Assembly (NCBI GenBank): GCA_947496145.1
Contig: CANMBS010000021.1
Location: 1 to 64,000, forward strand
Reading direction: 5' to 3'
From: an uncultured Pseudovibrio sp.
GTDB lineage: Bacteria; Pseudomonadota; Alphaproteobacteria; Rhizobiales; Stappiaceae
DNA: 64,000 nucleotides
In this document: positions 51,502-60,274 of the stretch, in pieces
Numbering within the stretch: the stretch's first letter is position 1
Layout: each line of letters starts with the position of its first letter
Notes under the pieces: model-generated
What the model saw: only the letters and a program-made list of their open reading frames with translations
Told to the model about the DNA's origin: nothing
Database searches by the model: none
Translations under genes and position numbers: made by a program

Positions 51502-53832
51502 ATGTCGTCACTGTTTGTTAAAGTAATCTTTCTGGCTTTTGTTGTGGTTGCGCCATTTTCAGAGATGCCTCCTGCTTATGCTGGAGATTTTCAATCCCTT
51601 ACTCAAGGCGCGGAAACAGGTGATGCCGACGCGCAGTATAAACTTGGGGTTGCCTATGATGAGGGAGAAGGCGTTGCTCAGAGTGACACTGAGGCGGAGA
51701 AATGGTATCGGCTTGCTGCTGAGCAAGGACATGCCAAAGCGCAGAATAGCCTCGGGCTTATGTACTACAACGGAAGCGATGTACTCCAGAATTACGCAGA
51801 GGGGTTGAAGTGGTTCCGGGCTGCAGTTGAGCAAGGTAGCAGCGATGCGCAATATAATCTCGGGTATATCCATAAAAATGGAATAGGCGTACCGCAGAGC
51901 TTTGCGGAGGCTCTTAAATGGTACAGGCTTGCCGTTGAACAGGGCAATGCCGACGCACAAAATGGTCTTGGAAATATGTACTACGCCGGGCAAGGCGTAC
52001 CACAGAGTTATGCAGAGGCTTTAAAATGGTTCAGGGCAGCAGCAGAGCAGGACCATGCCACAGCGCAAATTAGTCTCGGGCACATGTACAAAAGTTCACA
52101 GGGCGTATCACAAGACTTTGCCGAAGCTCTGAAATGGTACAGGCGTGCTGCTGAACAGGGTAACCCCTATGCGCAATATGAGCTCGGGTTTATGTACGTT
52201 ATGGGTGCAGGTGTACCACGCAGTTATGAGGAAGCGGTAAAATGGTACAGACTTGCTGCTGAGCAGGGCTATGCCTTTGCGCAATATACTCTCGGAGTCA
52301 GTTATGCCGGGGGGCAAGGTGTAGCGCACAGTTATGAGCAGGCAGCAAAGTGGTATGGGCTTGCTGCTGAGCAGGGGCAAAGGCAGGCACAAAATTATCT
52401 CGCGGACTTGTACCGGGATGGGCAAGGGGTCACCCAAAGCTATGAGGAGGCGGCTAAATGGTACAAGCTTTCTGCTGAACAGGGTCTTGCTGAAGCGCAA
52501 AATAGCCTTGGAGACTTTTACAAAAGCGGACAGGGCGTTGCTCAGAGCTATGACAAGGCCGTAAAATGGTACAGACTTGCCGCTGAACAGAGCCATGCTG
52601 AAGCACGAAACAGTCTTGGGGAACTGTACGCCAATGGAGAAGGCGTTGCTCAGAATTATGAGGAAGCAGCTAAATGGTACAAGCTGGCCGATGAACGGGG
52701 GCACACGTCAGCGCGATATAATCTTGGATACATGTATGCCATTGGGCGAGGTGTGGCGCAGGACTATGAAGAGGCGGCAAAATTGTACAAGTACGCTGCC
52801 GAGCAAGGCCATTCTCAAGCACAAAATAATCTCGGGGAGCTCTACGCCAATGGACAGGGTGTAGCGCAGAACTATGAGGAGGCGGTTGAATGGTATCAGT
52901 CTGCCGCCGAACAAGGCCATGCAAGGGCGCAATATAATTACGCAGGTATGTATGCCAGGGGCGATGGCGTCGCTCAAAGCAATATACAAGCATATGTCTG
53001 GTATTCTGTTGCAGCCGCAAATGGGTTTGTGAAGGCGGAAGAGGCGAAGGATCTGACCGCAAAGCAGCTCAACCACAAAGATTTAGAACAAGCCCGGCAA
53101 AAGGAAGTTGCTCTTAAACAAAAGCTCAGTGGTGAGTACTTTCAATCTATCGCTAAAGCCGCTCAAGACGGTGATGTTGAAGCGCAATATAAGCTTGGGC
53201 GCGCGTACGATGACGGGGACGGCGCACCAAAGGATTATTGGGAAGCTGCAAAATGGTACAGGCTTGCTGCAGAGCAGGGCCATGCTGCCGCACAAACCTA
53301 TCTCGGGTCCATGTACAGCAATGGCCAAGGCGTAGAACTGGATAATGCAGAAGCAGTAAAGTGGTTCAGGCTCGCCGCTGAACAGGGCCATGCCACCGCT
53401 CAAAGTTATCTGGGGTATATGTACGTAAGAGGGGAAGGCGTACCAAAAGATTATGTGAAGGCTGCTAAATTGATCAGGCTTGCCGCCGAGCAAGGCATTG
53501 CCAAAGCACAACATAATCTGGGTGTCATGCTTGCTCGTGGAACCGGTGTGGCAAAGGATGATGCTGAGGCGGTAAAATGGTTCAGGCGTGCTGCTGAACA
53601 GGGCTATGCCAGAGCGCAGTTTTCTCTCGGAGACAGCTACGAGAAAGGGAAGGGTATAGCCAGGAGCCATATGAAGGCCTACCTTTGGTATTCTATGGTA
53701 GCTGATAAAAGAGGGTTTGAATTAGCGGCACTTGCTAAAGACCGGGTCACAAAGAAGCTCACACCTCAAGAATTGTCTCAAGCCCAACAAGAGCAATCTG
53801 CTCTTTATGAGAAACTGAAGCGCAAGCAATAA
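51502..53832 (+). CDS. Exported Sel1-like repeat protein
   Basis: A 776-residue protein with a signal peptide (residues 1-27, ending PAYA) and 18 Sel1-type TPR repeats of 36 residues, consensus AEQGHAxAQxxLGxMYxxG followed by GVxQxYxEAxKWYRLA. Repeats 1-13 end in a capping segment (AYVWYSVAAANGFVKAEEAK), then a spacer with FQSIAKAAQDGDVEAQYKLG opens a second block of five repeats that ends with a similar cap. Sel1 proteins mediate protein-protein contacts, often in envelope assembly or host interaction. ATG at 51502 with AGAAGAAGAGA upstream. DNA-level repeats of 108 bp can recombine, so the copy number may vary among strains. Confidence 0.88.
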   Translation: MSSLFVKVIFLAFVVVAPFSEMPPAYAGDFQSLTQGAETGDADAQYKLGVAYDEGEGVAQSDTEAEKWYRLAAEQGHAKAQNSLGLMYYNGSDVLQNYAEGLKWFRAAVEQGSSDAQYNLGYIHKNGIGVPQSFAEALKWYRLAVEQGNADAQNGLGNMYYAGQGVPQSYAEALKWFRAAAEQDHATAQISLGHMYKSSQGVSQDFAEALKWYRRAAEQGNPYAQYELGFMYVMGAGVPRSYEEAVKWYRLAAEQGYAFAQYTLGVSYAGGQGVAHSYEQAAKWYGLAAEQGQRQAQNYLADLYRDGQGVTQSYEEAAKWYKLSAEQGLAEAQNSLGDFYKSGQGVAQSYDKAVKWYRLAAEQSHAEARNSLGELYANGEGVAQNYEEAAKWYKLADERGHTSARYNLGYMYAIGRGVAQDYEEAAKLYKYAAEQGHSQAQNNLGELYANGQGVAQNYEEAVEWYQSAAEQGHARAQYNYAGMYARGDGVAQSNIQAYVWYSVAAANGFVKAEEAKDLTAKQLNHKDLEQARQKEVALKQKLSGEYFQSIAKAAQDGDVEAQYKLGRAYDDGDGAPKDYWEAAKWYRLAAEQGHAAAQTYLGSMYSNGQGVELDNAEAVKWFRLAAEQGHATAQSYLGYMYVRGEGVPKDYVKAAKLIRLAAEQGIAKAQHNLGVMLARGTGVAKDDAEAVKWFRRAAEQGYARAQFSLGDSYEKGKGIARSHMKAYLWYSMVADKRGFELAALAKDRVTKKLTPQELSQAQQEQSALYEKLKRKQ

Positions 53833-54053
53833 TCGGAGATTACCTTGCTGGTTGCGAGAAACTTTCGGGAAGGCTGGCCTGCGCAGGGTTATGCTACGCG
53901 CCTAAAACCAGTCAGCGGCTCTCGCTTTATTCATCTCTGGTTTGTGTGTTTTTGCTAGCCGCACTCCATGTGCCTGAATTTATGACTTTAAGTCTGCGCA
54001 GGCTGAAGGGGATCTTATGCCCTTCCTCCAAGTGCAGGCATGCTGAATATGGC

Positions 54054-54096
54054 GCACGCAATTGGGCAGGAGGACGGTCCATCGCGGGGCGTGGGG
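54054..54096 (+). repeat. Dispersed GC palindrome, degenerate copy
   Basis: Shares CACGCAAT-GGGC-GG and GGAC-GTCCA-CGCG-GGCGTGGG with the better conserved copy at 56458-56502. Confidence 0.55.
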
Positions 54097-54136
54097 GCTG
54101 GTGGTTGCCGCCTTTATTCAGTCTGTCATGAGTGCC

Positions 54137-54183
54137 TGCTGGTCTGCGGTTGGGCAAACTTTTGATCGCAGACCAGCATTTTT
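54137..54183 (+). terminator. Strong orphan Rho-independent terminator
   Basis: TGCTGGTCTGCG pairs perfectly with CGCAGACCAGCA (12 bp) and is followed by TTTTTG. It lies 305 bases after the Sel1 stop, with no gene in between; it could end a long Sel1 3' UTR or an unrecognised small RNA. Confidence 0.75.
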
Positions 54184-54233
54184 GTATGGGGTGAGCGATG
54201 CACTCTGCTTATTCGCGAGCTCAGGGGGATGGG

Positions 54234-54252
54234 TCCCTGAGCAAGTCAGGGA
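54234..54252. repeat. Short palindromic intergenic motif
   Basis: TCCCTGA-GCAAG-TCAGGGA followed by TGAC. Motifs of this shape (a CCC/GGG hairpin followed by ATGAC) are common intergenic repeats in many alphaproteobacteria. Confidence 0.45.
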
Positions 54253-54479
54253 TGACGTCGAAGAGGTACGTTTTGCTTGGTTAAGTGCTTTGATTTGCAT
54301 TGCAGTGCTCCGGCAAATGGTAGTCCATTCCGTTATGCCGCACACGTGAGGCGCGATGCCGTGCTGAGATTGCAAGTGGATTTTGCAATTTCTGCTGCAC
54401 AGGAGCCTTTGGCTCCCGTGTTATTAGTTGTAATAAAACAAATAGTTATCTTGAATTATTTGCTGTCACTGTCAAAGGG

Positions 54480-54815
54480 TCAATGCTCGCTCAATACTTC
54501 TGAGTTTCCAACTGGTGCATTGGTTATGCGGCTCACATTTTCCATAATGTCGAAAACGTGTTCAGCTACTATATTGATGCCGATGGCTTCCAAGCGCTTC
54601 ACATGCATAGCTTTATAGGTTTCAAGCGCTTCCAGATCATGGAAAAGATAGGTGGAGCCGAAATGGTTACTATCCTTTTCGATGGTCCAAATCTTCCAAA
54701 CTACTCCCGGCTCCTCTGCAATGCTGTGGGCAAGATCTTCAGTTCCTGCGAGAAACTCATCAGTAATCTGGCCGTCATAGGTCATATGCAGATCCCATAT
54801 TTTTTGCGTGCTCAT
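54480..54815 (-). CDS. YdhR-family monooxygenase-like protein
   Basis: A 111-residue dimeric ferredoxin-like protein. AHSIAEEPGVVWKIWTIEKDSNHFGSTYLFHDLEALETY (quoted region spans residues 29-67) is the hallmark of the YdhR family, annotated as putative mono-oxygenase. AGGAGAC lies upstream of the ATG. Function in the cell is not established. Confidence 0.82.
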   Translation of the reverse strand: MSTQKIWDLHMTYDGQITDEFLAGTEDLAHSIAEEPGVVWKIWTIEKDSNHFGSTYLFHDLEALETYKAMHVKRLEAIGINIVAEHVFDIMENVSRITNAPVGNSEVLSEH

Positions 54816-54842
54816 TGTTTAGTCTCCTATAATTGGTGGGTT

Positions 54843-55232
54843 TCAATGGTTCTTCCTGAGTCCGTCAAATTTGTATTTAAAATGCAGAGGCATCTTTCCA
54901 TCTTTATCAACGTAAGGAGTACAGTCCGAGCTCTCCGGAACCAGCAATCTAAAATCTCGCCAATTGTGTCCCAGCAGAGCTATTGGTTCCTTTGCCATCA
55001 ATGCCCACGTGAGGTGATCCCACTTTATCGGCACCCAGGGATTTCTGCTCTTGCTGAAGTCCAGTGCAGGGTACTTAGCCTTGTTAAAGTTTGGCAAGTC
55101 ATACTTAGTCTTGAGAAGGTTGATGACAGTACCAACAGAAACAGATGCTTCTAGCGAAAACCGCATTTCATATGGCCCTAAGGCGTCGTCAGCCATACAC
55201 ACCCCATCCCTTGTTACAATTAATTCCACCAT
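54843..55232 (-). CDS. Hypothetical protein
   Basis: A 129-residue soluble protein without recognised domain; it has two Cys and several Trp (PWVPIKWDHLTWALMAKEP). The start ATG at 55232 has a weak ribosome site (AACAAGGGATG region). It ends 27 bases before the YdhR-like gene, so the two could be co-transcribed. Confidence 0.55.
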   Translation of the reverse strand: MVELIVTRDGVCMADDALGPYEMRFSLEASVSVGTVINLLKTKYDLPNFNKAKYPALDFSKSRNPWVPIKWDHLTWALMAKEPIALLGHNWRDFRLLVPESSDCTPYVDKDGKMPLHFKYKFDGLRKNH

Positions 55233-55379
55233 CGAATGTTTGTACCAGTTTAAATCTTAGCTGAGAGTCGCGGGTTTCCCGAGTATGATATGGCTAGCGC
55301 CTGTACCGGCCTGCAAAAATGAGTTATTAAGCGCGAGCAAAACCGCTTTTAGTGGAGTTCGTCGAACTTATGTCGCTCC

Positions 55380-55985
55380 TTAAGCAAGCCTTATTTCATA
55401 GGGGCTCATAAGCATATCAATATCTTTTCGAACATTGTTGAGCTGAGCTGGTATTGGTCCGTTGTTGTTTGCAACGAAGGTTTTGGCGTCGAATATTTCC
55501 CTGAAATCAACACCATCAGCGTGCATTTGTTTTAACTCATCAGGTGTCTTTTCTGGAAAATACGCCGACAGGGTTGTAAATGCATCGCGCTCTTCCAGAT
55601 AGTCTTGTTTATAGCCCGGATCACGCGCTTTGCGGGCGAAGTCGATCAGAAAGGATAAATCCCTTTTACGGTCTTCTGAGTGTTTTTTGTAATACTCCAG
55701 ATCCTGCTCATCTACGATTTTATTATCTGAAAAACTTGGCATAAATTTCAGGGAGGTTTCCATATAGTCGAAAACCTTGTTATCTAAATCGTCATAGCGC
55801 TTTTCTGCGCTTTCAATATCCCTCATCAGAAAGTCAAAACCGCGCTGTGTTATATCTATAGAGGCTTGTCTGAGTTCCGGAGTATCAATCATATGTGTCG
55901 GAGAGATTTTTGATACATCGATCTTTTGGCTTTTGCTGAGATCAAAATCAAATTTCATGAATTGGTGAAAATGTTCTATTTGCAT
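55380..55985 (-). CDS. Hypothetical AT-rich protein
   Basis: A 201-residue soluble, charged and probably helical protein starting QIEHFHQFMKFDFDLSKSQK. No signal peptide, no family recognised. AT-richer than the flanking helicase and tex genes, suggesting acquired DNA. The ATG at 55985 has a weak upstream site (AAGAGGCAC). Composition and isolation are similar to secreted effectors, but nothing in the sequence proves that. Confidence 0.55.
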   Translation of the reverse strand: MQIEHFHQFMKFDFDLSKSQKIDVSKISPTHMIDTPELRQASIDITQRGFDFLMRDIESAEKRYDDLDNKVFDYMETSLKFMPSFSDNKIVDEQDLEYYKKHSEDRKRDLSFLIDFARKARDPGYKQDYLEERDAFTTLSAYFPEKTPDELKQMHADGVDFREIFDAKTFVANNNGPIPAQLNNVRKDIDMLMSPYEIRLA

Positions 55986-56869
55986 AATGTGCCTCTTAAA
56001 TATTATGAGCAGGCCAATGCAATATTCATTCCAAGGCAGCTGTGTTCATGTTATTGATCTTGCTAGAGTTTTAAATCAAGAAACAAGCCAGCTTGAGAAG
56101 AATCTGCCGATAGGAAACTTATTCATGCTTCAATTTTTCAGAGTGGATAGGCATAACTTTTGCTACGGGAATACATATTCGATAATTACAGAGAGCTTTT
56201 AGGGGCAGCAAAGTTCTCGTGAAATTATGCAGTTATTGATGAGGCTTATCGTATACCCGCTTGTGGTTTCTCGACCTGAGCAGAGCCTCTTATTTGCCTG
56301 AGTTTTCGTAGTGAAGTCAAAGGGAGTTGAGTTCGCAATTTTCACATACGCAATCAGTCTGGGTTATAGCTTTTAAACGCAAATCAGGCAGCGTGAAGGT
56401 GTGGGCCCAGAAAAACTTATCCCCCTTGCTCAAAACACCGCCATACTCATTCTCGTGCCCACGCAATCGGGCCGGGGTGGACCGTCCACCGCGCGGCGTG
56501 GGTGGGGTTGGGCTGCTGACATGAGGTAACGTATCGTGTCAGGAGGTCCGGTGAAGCGCCATTCCCTTTTGAGGCCGCAGTGGTATAGGGAGCTTGGGGT
56601 CGTTCCGGAGGGCGTCCGGCGGTGGCAGGAAACTGCCAATGGTACGGGAACGTGTTGATAGCACGGAAACGTGCCAGTCACGCCTGTTCGAGAAGGAGCC
56701 CGCGCGTTCATGAGAAAAGACCCGGGCGAGGCGAGTAGCTGATGCCGAAGAAACTTATTTAATACAATGCGCAGGCATTGCCTGTTCGCCTTGCTCCACC
56801 CGTTTTACCGGGTATTTGCCGCAACACTGCATGGCAGGCCATGTGGTGCTATTGGTGTTTGTGGTTGTT
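55986..56869. other. Gene-free region upstream of the hypothetical gene at 55380
   Basis: About 880 bases without a convincing gene; it includes the GC-rich palindrome copy at 56458-56502. A 71-residue frame at 55987-56202 lacks a ribosome site and begins at the reverse gene's start. The rest shows no coding pattern. Confidence 0.5.
56458..56502 (+). repeat. Dispersed GC palindrome, well conserved copy
   Basis: CCCACGC...GCGTGGG encloses GGTGGAC-CGTCCACC, giving a long cruciform or RNA hairpin. A degenerate copy lies at 54054-54096. REP-like element of unknown role. Confidence 0.6.
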
Positions 56870-56898
56870 AAAAGAAAACGGGCCTGAGCGGCCCGTTT
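56870..56898 (-). terminator. Terminator of the DEAD-box helicase gene
   Basis: AAACGGGCC-TGAGC-GGCCCGTTT; on the reverse strand the stem is followed by TTCTTTT. It lies 22 bases after the helicase stop. Confidence 0.85.
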
Positions 56899-56919
56899 CC
56901 AAATCGTATTTACTGAAGC

Positions 56920-58764
56920 TTATTCGCCGCTGTTGTTGTCGCGAAAGCTCTTGCCGCCGCCTGGTTTGCCGCGTCCGCGACCTTCGCCGCCACGGTAACC
57001 ACCGCCTTCGCCGTCACGACGACCGCGTCCACGGCCTTCGCCGCCACGGTAGCCGCCGCCTTCGCCATCACGGTCACGACGACCACGGCCACGACCGCCT
57101 TCACCGCGGTATCCGCCACCGCCGCCACGGTTGTTGCGACGACCGCCCGGACGACCACCGCCGCCACGCTCCGGGTTGCCCTCAATGCGTGTGATGGTGA
57201 TGGACTCTTCGCCGGTGCCGTTTTCCTTGACGACTTCCTGGAACTTGTCCGCCAGTTTTGCGTCGAGTTCGAAGCGGCTGTCAGCATCAAAGATGCGGAT
57301 GGAGCCGATGTCTTTTTTGGTGATGTGACCTGCGCGGCAGATCATTGGCAGCAACCAGCGCGGTTCTGCGTTGTGCTTGCGGCCTACGTTGAGGCGGAAC
57401 CACACACCACTGTCGAAGTCTTTGCGTGGCTTGCGCTCGCGGTCTTCGAAGGAGCTTGCCAGCAGTTCTTCCGGAGCAGGCAGACCCTGATGGATCTGGC
57501 GCATGTAAGCAGCTGCGATCTGCTCTGGCGTGAACTTCTCCAGAAGTTCCTGCACCATTGGCAGATCTTCTTCACTTGGCGCTTCCTGAAGATCAGTGGA
57601 GGCCAGAATGCGTTCGCGGTCTTTTTCGCGGATTTCCTGTGCGGTTGGTGCAGGACCCCAGTTCGCCTTGATTTTTGCAAAGCCCAGCAGGCGGGTTGCG
57701 GTACGGCGACGGGTGTGTGGCACAACCAGAGTACACACGCCTTTGCGGCCTGCGCGACCGGTACGACCAGAACGGTGCAGCAAAGTTTCTGCGTTGTTTG
57801 GCAGGTCTGCGTGGATCACAAGATCCAGATTTGGCAGGTCGATGCCGCGTGCAGCAACGTCGGTCGCCACACAAACGCGGGCACGACCGTTACGCATTGC
57901 GCCAAGAGCGTGGTTACGCTCTGCCTGGCTCAGCTCGCCGGAGAGTGCCACAACGGCAAAGCCACGGTTGCCGAGGCGTGCGGAAAGGTGCTTCACCATT
58001 TCGCGGGTGCCGCAGAAAATGATGGTGTTCTGAGCTTCATAGAAGCGCAGGACGTTGATGATCGCGTTTTCGCGGTCATTTGGTGCAACCTGCATTGCGC
58101 GGTATTCGATGTCTGCGTGCTGCTCGCGGTTGGTCACCGTGGAGATACGCTGTGCATCACGCTGGAAGCGTTTTGCCAGATTTTCGATCTGCGGTGGAAC
58201 AGTTGCAGAGAACAACAGGGTGCGGCGTTCTTCTGGTGCGGCGTCGAGGATGAACTCAAGGTCTTCACGGAAGCCGAGGTCCAGCATTTCGTCCGCTTCA
58301 TCCAGAACCACTGTGCGCAGGGAGGAGGTGTCAAAAGATCCGCGCTCAATATGGTCACGAAGACGGCCAGGTGTGCCAACAACGATGTGCGCACCAGCAG
58401 ACAGGTTACGGCGCTCACGGCGCATATCCATGCCACCAACACAGGTGGTGATGCGTGCGCCAGCTTCGCCATAGAGCCATTCCAGCTCTTTGGAAACCTG
58501 CAGTGCCAGTTCGCGAGTTGGTGCAACACACAATGCCAGAGGTTCGTTCGCACGGCCCATGTGGTCTGCATCACCCAGAAGCTCCGGCGCAATTGCGATG
58601 CCGAATGCAACAGTTTTACCAGAGCCGGTCTGTGCGGAAACCAAAAGGTCTTTGCCTTTCAGCTCATCGTCGAGAACCGCAGTCTGGACTGGAGTGAGAG
58701 ACGTGTATTCGCGCTTTTCCAGTGCGGTAGAAAGCGCAGGGGCAACCCCTTCAGGTATGGTCAT
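56920..58764 (-). CDS. deaD: DEAD-box RNA helicase with RGG tail (DeaD/CsdA-like)
   Basis: A 614-residue RNA helicase with all core motifs: Q motif (YTSLTPVQTAVL), motif I SAQTGSGKT, Ia PTRELALQ, II VLDEADEML, III SAT, VI HRSGRTGRAGR. Residues about 455-530 form a DbpA-type RNA-binding domain (NVGRKHNAEPRWLLPMICRAG). The last 80 residues are a low-complexity RGG tail made of repeats of GEGGGYRGGEGRGRG. Acts on structured RNA in ribosome assembly or mRNA decay, often cold-induced. The opposite strand is open for 488 codons but this is codon bias. Confidence 0.95.
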   Translation of the reverse strand: MTIPEGVAPALSTALEKREYTSLTPVQTAVLDDELKGKDLLVSAQTGSGKTVAFGIAIAPELLGDADHMGRANEPLALCVAPTRELALQVSKELEWLYGEAGARITTCVGGMDMRRERRNLSAGAHIVVGTPGRLRDHIERGSFDTSSLRTVVLDEADEMLDLGFREDLEFILDAAPEERRTLLFSATVPPQIENLAKRFQRDAQRISTVTNREQHADIEYRAMQVAPNDRENAIINVLRFYEAQNTIIFCGTREMVKHLSARLGNRGFAVVALSGELSQAERNHALGAMRNGRARVCVATDVAARGIDLPNLDLVIHADLPNNAETLLHRSGRTGRAGRKGVCTLVVPHTRRRTATRLLGFAKIKANWGPAPTAQEIREKDRERILASTDLQEAPSEEDLPMVQELLEKFTPEQIAAAYMRQIHQGLPAPEELLASSFEDRERKPRKDFDSGVWFRLNVGRKHNAEPRWLLPMICRAGHITKKDIGSIRIFDADSRFELDAKLADKFQEVVKENGTGEESITITRIEGNPERGGGGRPGGRRNNRGGGGGYRGEGGRGRGRRDRDGEGGGYRGGEGRGRGRRDGEGGGYRGGEGRGRGKPGGGKSFRDNNSGE

Positions 58765-59206
58765 TTAGTATTCTTTCGAGGAGGGTCATAAACCGTAAAG
58801 CAAGAGCTTTGTTGCCCTACCCATCGCTTCCGCTCACTCATGGAACCATAACGGGGGGCCATGAGGCGGCAAATGGCAAGCGAGCTCTTTTCTTCGAGGG
58901 CCTTGTAGTCTGACTTTTTAAAAAGGTCAATGAATTATAAAAAATAGATATGAAAGATGCATGTTAATTTGAGTGCGCTCACTGCTGATATACTGTATTG
59001 GTCGCAGGCCGCTGGATGTTTGAACCATGGAATATCATGGTTAAGTGCTGCGTGAGGATGCTTTTCTCACCTTGGCTCTGTTGCCTGATACTTACGTTAA
59101 CTGCATGTTTGTTCAGACGAGAACGAGTTTTGCTTTCAGCTGCTTTAAATACCTGCCTTTTGCGGTGTGGAGCTAAAGACGAAATAACAACGAGCCGGAG
59201 GTAAAT
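58765..59206. other. Upstream region of deaD and leader of the next gene
   Basis: About 440 bases. The helicase promoter and probably a long leader lie here. A frame at 58998-59204 could encode a hydrophobic peptide (LFSPWLCCLILTLTAC, lipobox-like) but has no clear ribosome site. Confidence 0.4.
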
Positions 59207-59422
59207 GTGAATTTATTAGGGGAATTACTTGGTGTTATGCCTTCCTGGGTAGGCGTGATCCTGTTGATTGCTTTTGTGCTGAGCGGGCGTTTGTTTCGTG
59301 ATGCTTGGAAAGGCAAGGGAGTGCGATGGAAGCTGCGTTGCTGGGTGTTTGGAATGCTCGCGTTAATGAGCTTTTCCGTGATGGTGTTTGGTAGCTTTGA
59401 TTTTAACTGGGTAAGTAAATAG
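59207..59422 (+). CDS. Small two-span membrane protein
   Basis: A 71-residue protein with two hydrophobic segments (SWVGVILLIAFVLSGRLF and RCWVFGMLALMSFSVMVFG). GTG start at 59207 behind GCCGGAGGTAAAT. No family recognised; the membrane protein at 59513 follows, perhaps in the same transcript. Confidence 0.6.
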   Translation: MNLLGELLGVMPSWVGVILLIAFVLSGRLFRDAWKGKGVRWKLRCWVFGMLALMSFSVMVFGSFDFNWVSK

Positions 59423-59512
59423 AGTTCTGATTGCAGGTAGGGGCGCTTAACAGTTTTGGTTTAGAATATCAGGCTTCCTGCTGTGACCTTTCACTGGATA
59501 AGGAGGCTCAGA

Positions 59513-59962
59513 ATGATGTTTTCCAAGCCGTCACTGCTCAGGCGAAACATGGCTGCCAAACTGTTAGGGCTGGGATTTGGTTTGCTCTGTCTTTACCTGA
59601 TTAACTGGCTGAATCTGAATGTTTCTTATGTGGTTCAGTTCGGGTTGGTACTCTGGTCTATCACATTAGGCGGGCTGGTTGCTCTGATCGGGATCATCAA
59701 TCATCACCCACTGCTAAGGGCCAGTATGCCGGGCTGGTTCTCGGGCGGGTTTATCTGCGGATGGATGAATTTGCTTCTCTGGCTGATTGGCGGTGATAGT
59801 CTGACTTCGATTGGGCAGGGGATTTTCCCCACGCTTGGCAGCCTGATACTGGGTATCGGCTTTGTGGCAATTGGTGTGGTGTTTGGGATAATCGCGGGCT
59901 TCTTTGCCAAACTAATTGGCGGCGAGGGGCCAGAGGCAGCGCGTGAATTTGGCCGCGATTAG
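59513..59962 (+). CDS. Integral membrane protein of unknown function
   Basis: A 149-residue protein with four hydrophobic spans (about 14-32, 40-59, 75-95, 108-136). ATG at 59513 is chosen because AAGGAGG precedes it; an earlier in-frame start at 59483 has none. No family recognised. Convergent with nqrM. Confidence 0.65.
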   Translation: MMFSKPSLLRRNMAAKLLGLGFGLLCLYLINWLNLNVSYVVQFGLVLWSITLGGLVALIGIINHHPLLRASMPGWFSGGFICGWMNLLLWLIGGDSLTSIGQGIFPTLGSLILGIGFVAIGVVFGIIAGFFAKLIGGEGPEAAREFGRD

Positions 59963-59973
59963 GTGGCATAGGA

Positions 59974-59993
59974 AAAGGGGCCGGGTGGCCCCC
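59974..59993 (-). terminator. Terminator of the apbE-nqrM transcript
   Basis: GGGGCC-GGGT-GGCCCC; on the reverse strand followed by TTTTCC. Confidence 0.6.
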
Positions 59994-60029
59994 TGAACCT
60001 GCGATGTTATAAATTTAAGAGCAGCGCGA

Positions 60030-60263
60030 TTAAGCGGCGTTCTGCTCTTCCATGGCCTGTTTGCGCTTGCAGGGCTGAAGTTTCTCGCGCAGCGGGCTGT
60101 TCGGGTCGATCTCGCGTTTGCACACCACGCAGTGATCGGTGCCCTCGATGGCATTCAGTCCGCCGCAGCTGCCAGTGATCGGCTTGTTTCTGAAAACGGC
60201 ACCGATTGCCATGCCTGCGACGATCAGGATCAGCATGATGAACGCGATGATGAAAGTTGCCAT
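60030..60263 (-). CDS. nqrM: Na+-NQR maturation factor NqrM
   Basis: A 77-residue protein with one N-terminal membrane span (FIIAFIMLILIVAGMAIGAVF) and four cysteines, C33 in GSCGGL, C45 and C48 in DHCVVC, and C65. This matches NqrM (DUF539), required for assembly of the Fe centre between NqrD and NqrE in the sodium-pumping NADH:quinone reductase. It starts 11 bases after apbE and belongs with the divergent nqr operon. Confidence 0.92.
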   Translation of the reverse strand: MATFIIAFIMLILIVAGMAIGAVFRNKPITGSCGGLNAIEGTDHCVVCKREIDPNSPLREKLQPCKRKQAMEEQNAA

Positions 60264-60274
60264 ATGATATTCCG

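Larger units (their letters stand above)
53833..54479. other. Gene-free region with palindromic repeats
   Basis: About 650 bases between the Sel1 gene and the YdhR-like gene. It holds a GC-rich palindrome remnant (54054-54096), a very strong hairpin with T-tract (54137-54183) and a CCCTGA hairpin (54234-54252). Open frames here lack ribosome sites and overlap the hairpins. Confidence 0.5.

Noticed and set aside
51625-53700. CRISPR-like regular repetition
   Set aside because: The 108-bp periodicity comes from Sel1 protein repeats in one open frame; there are no spacers between identical repeats.
54062-54349. 95-residue forward frame over the palindromic region
   Set aside because: It runs through a strong terminator and two repeats and has no ribosome site.
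55987-56202. 71-residue forward frame
   Set aside because: Starts two bases from the reverse gene's start codon, no ribosome site, no recognisable protein features.
57325-58791. A 488-codon open frame antisense to the DEAD-box helicase
   Set aside because: Composition (Cys-, Phe-, Gln-rich) is unlike a protein and it mirrors the helicase codons; no start signal.
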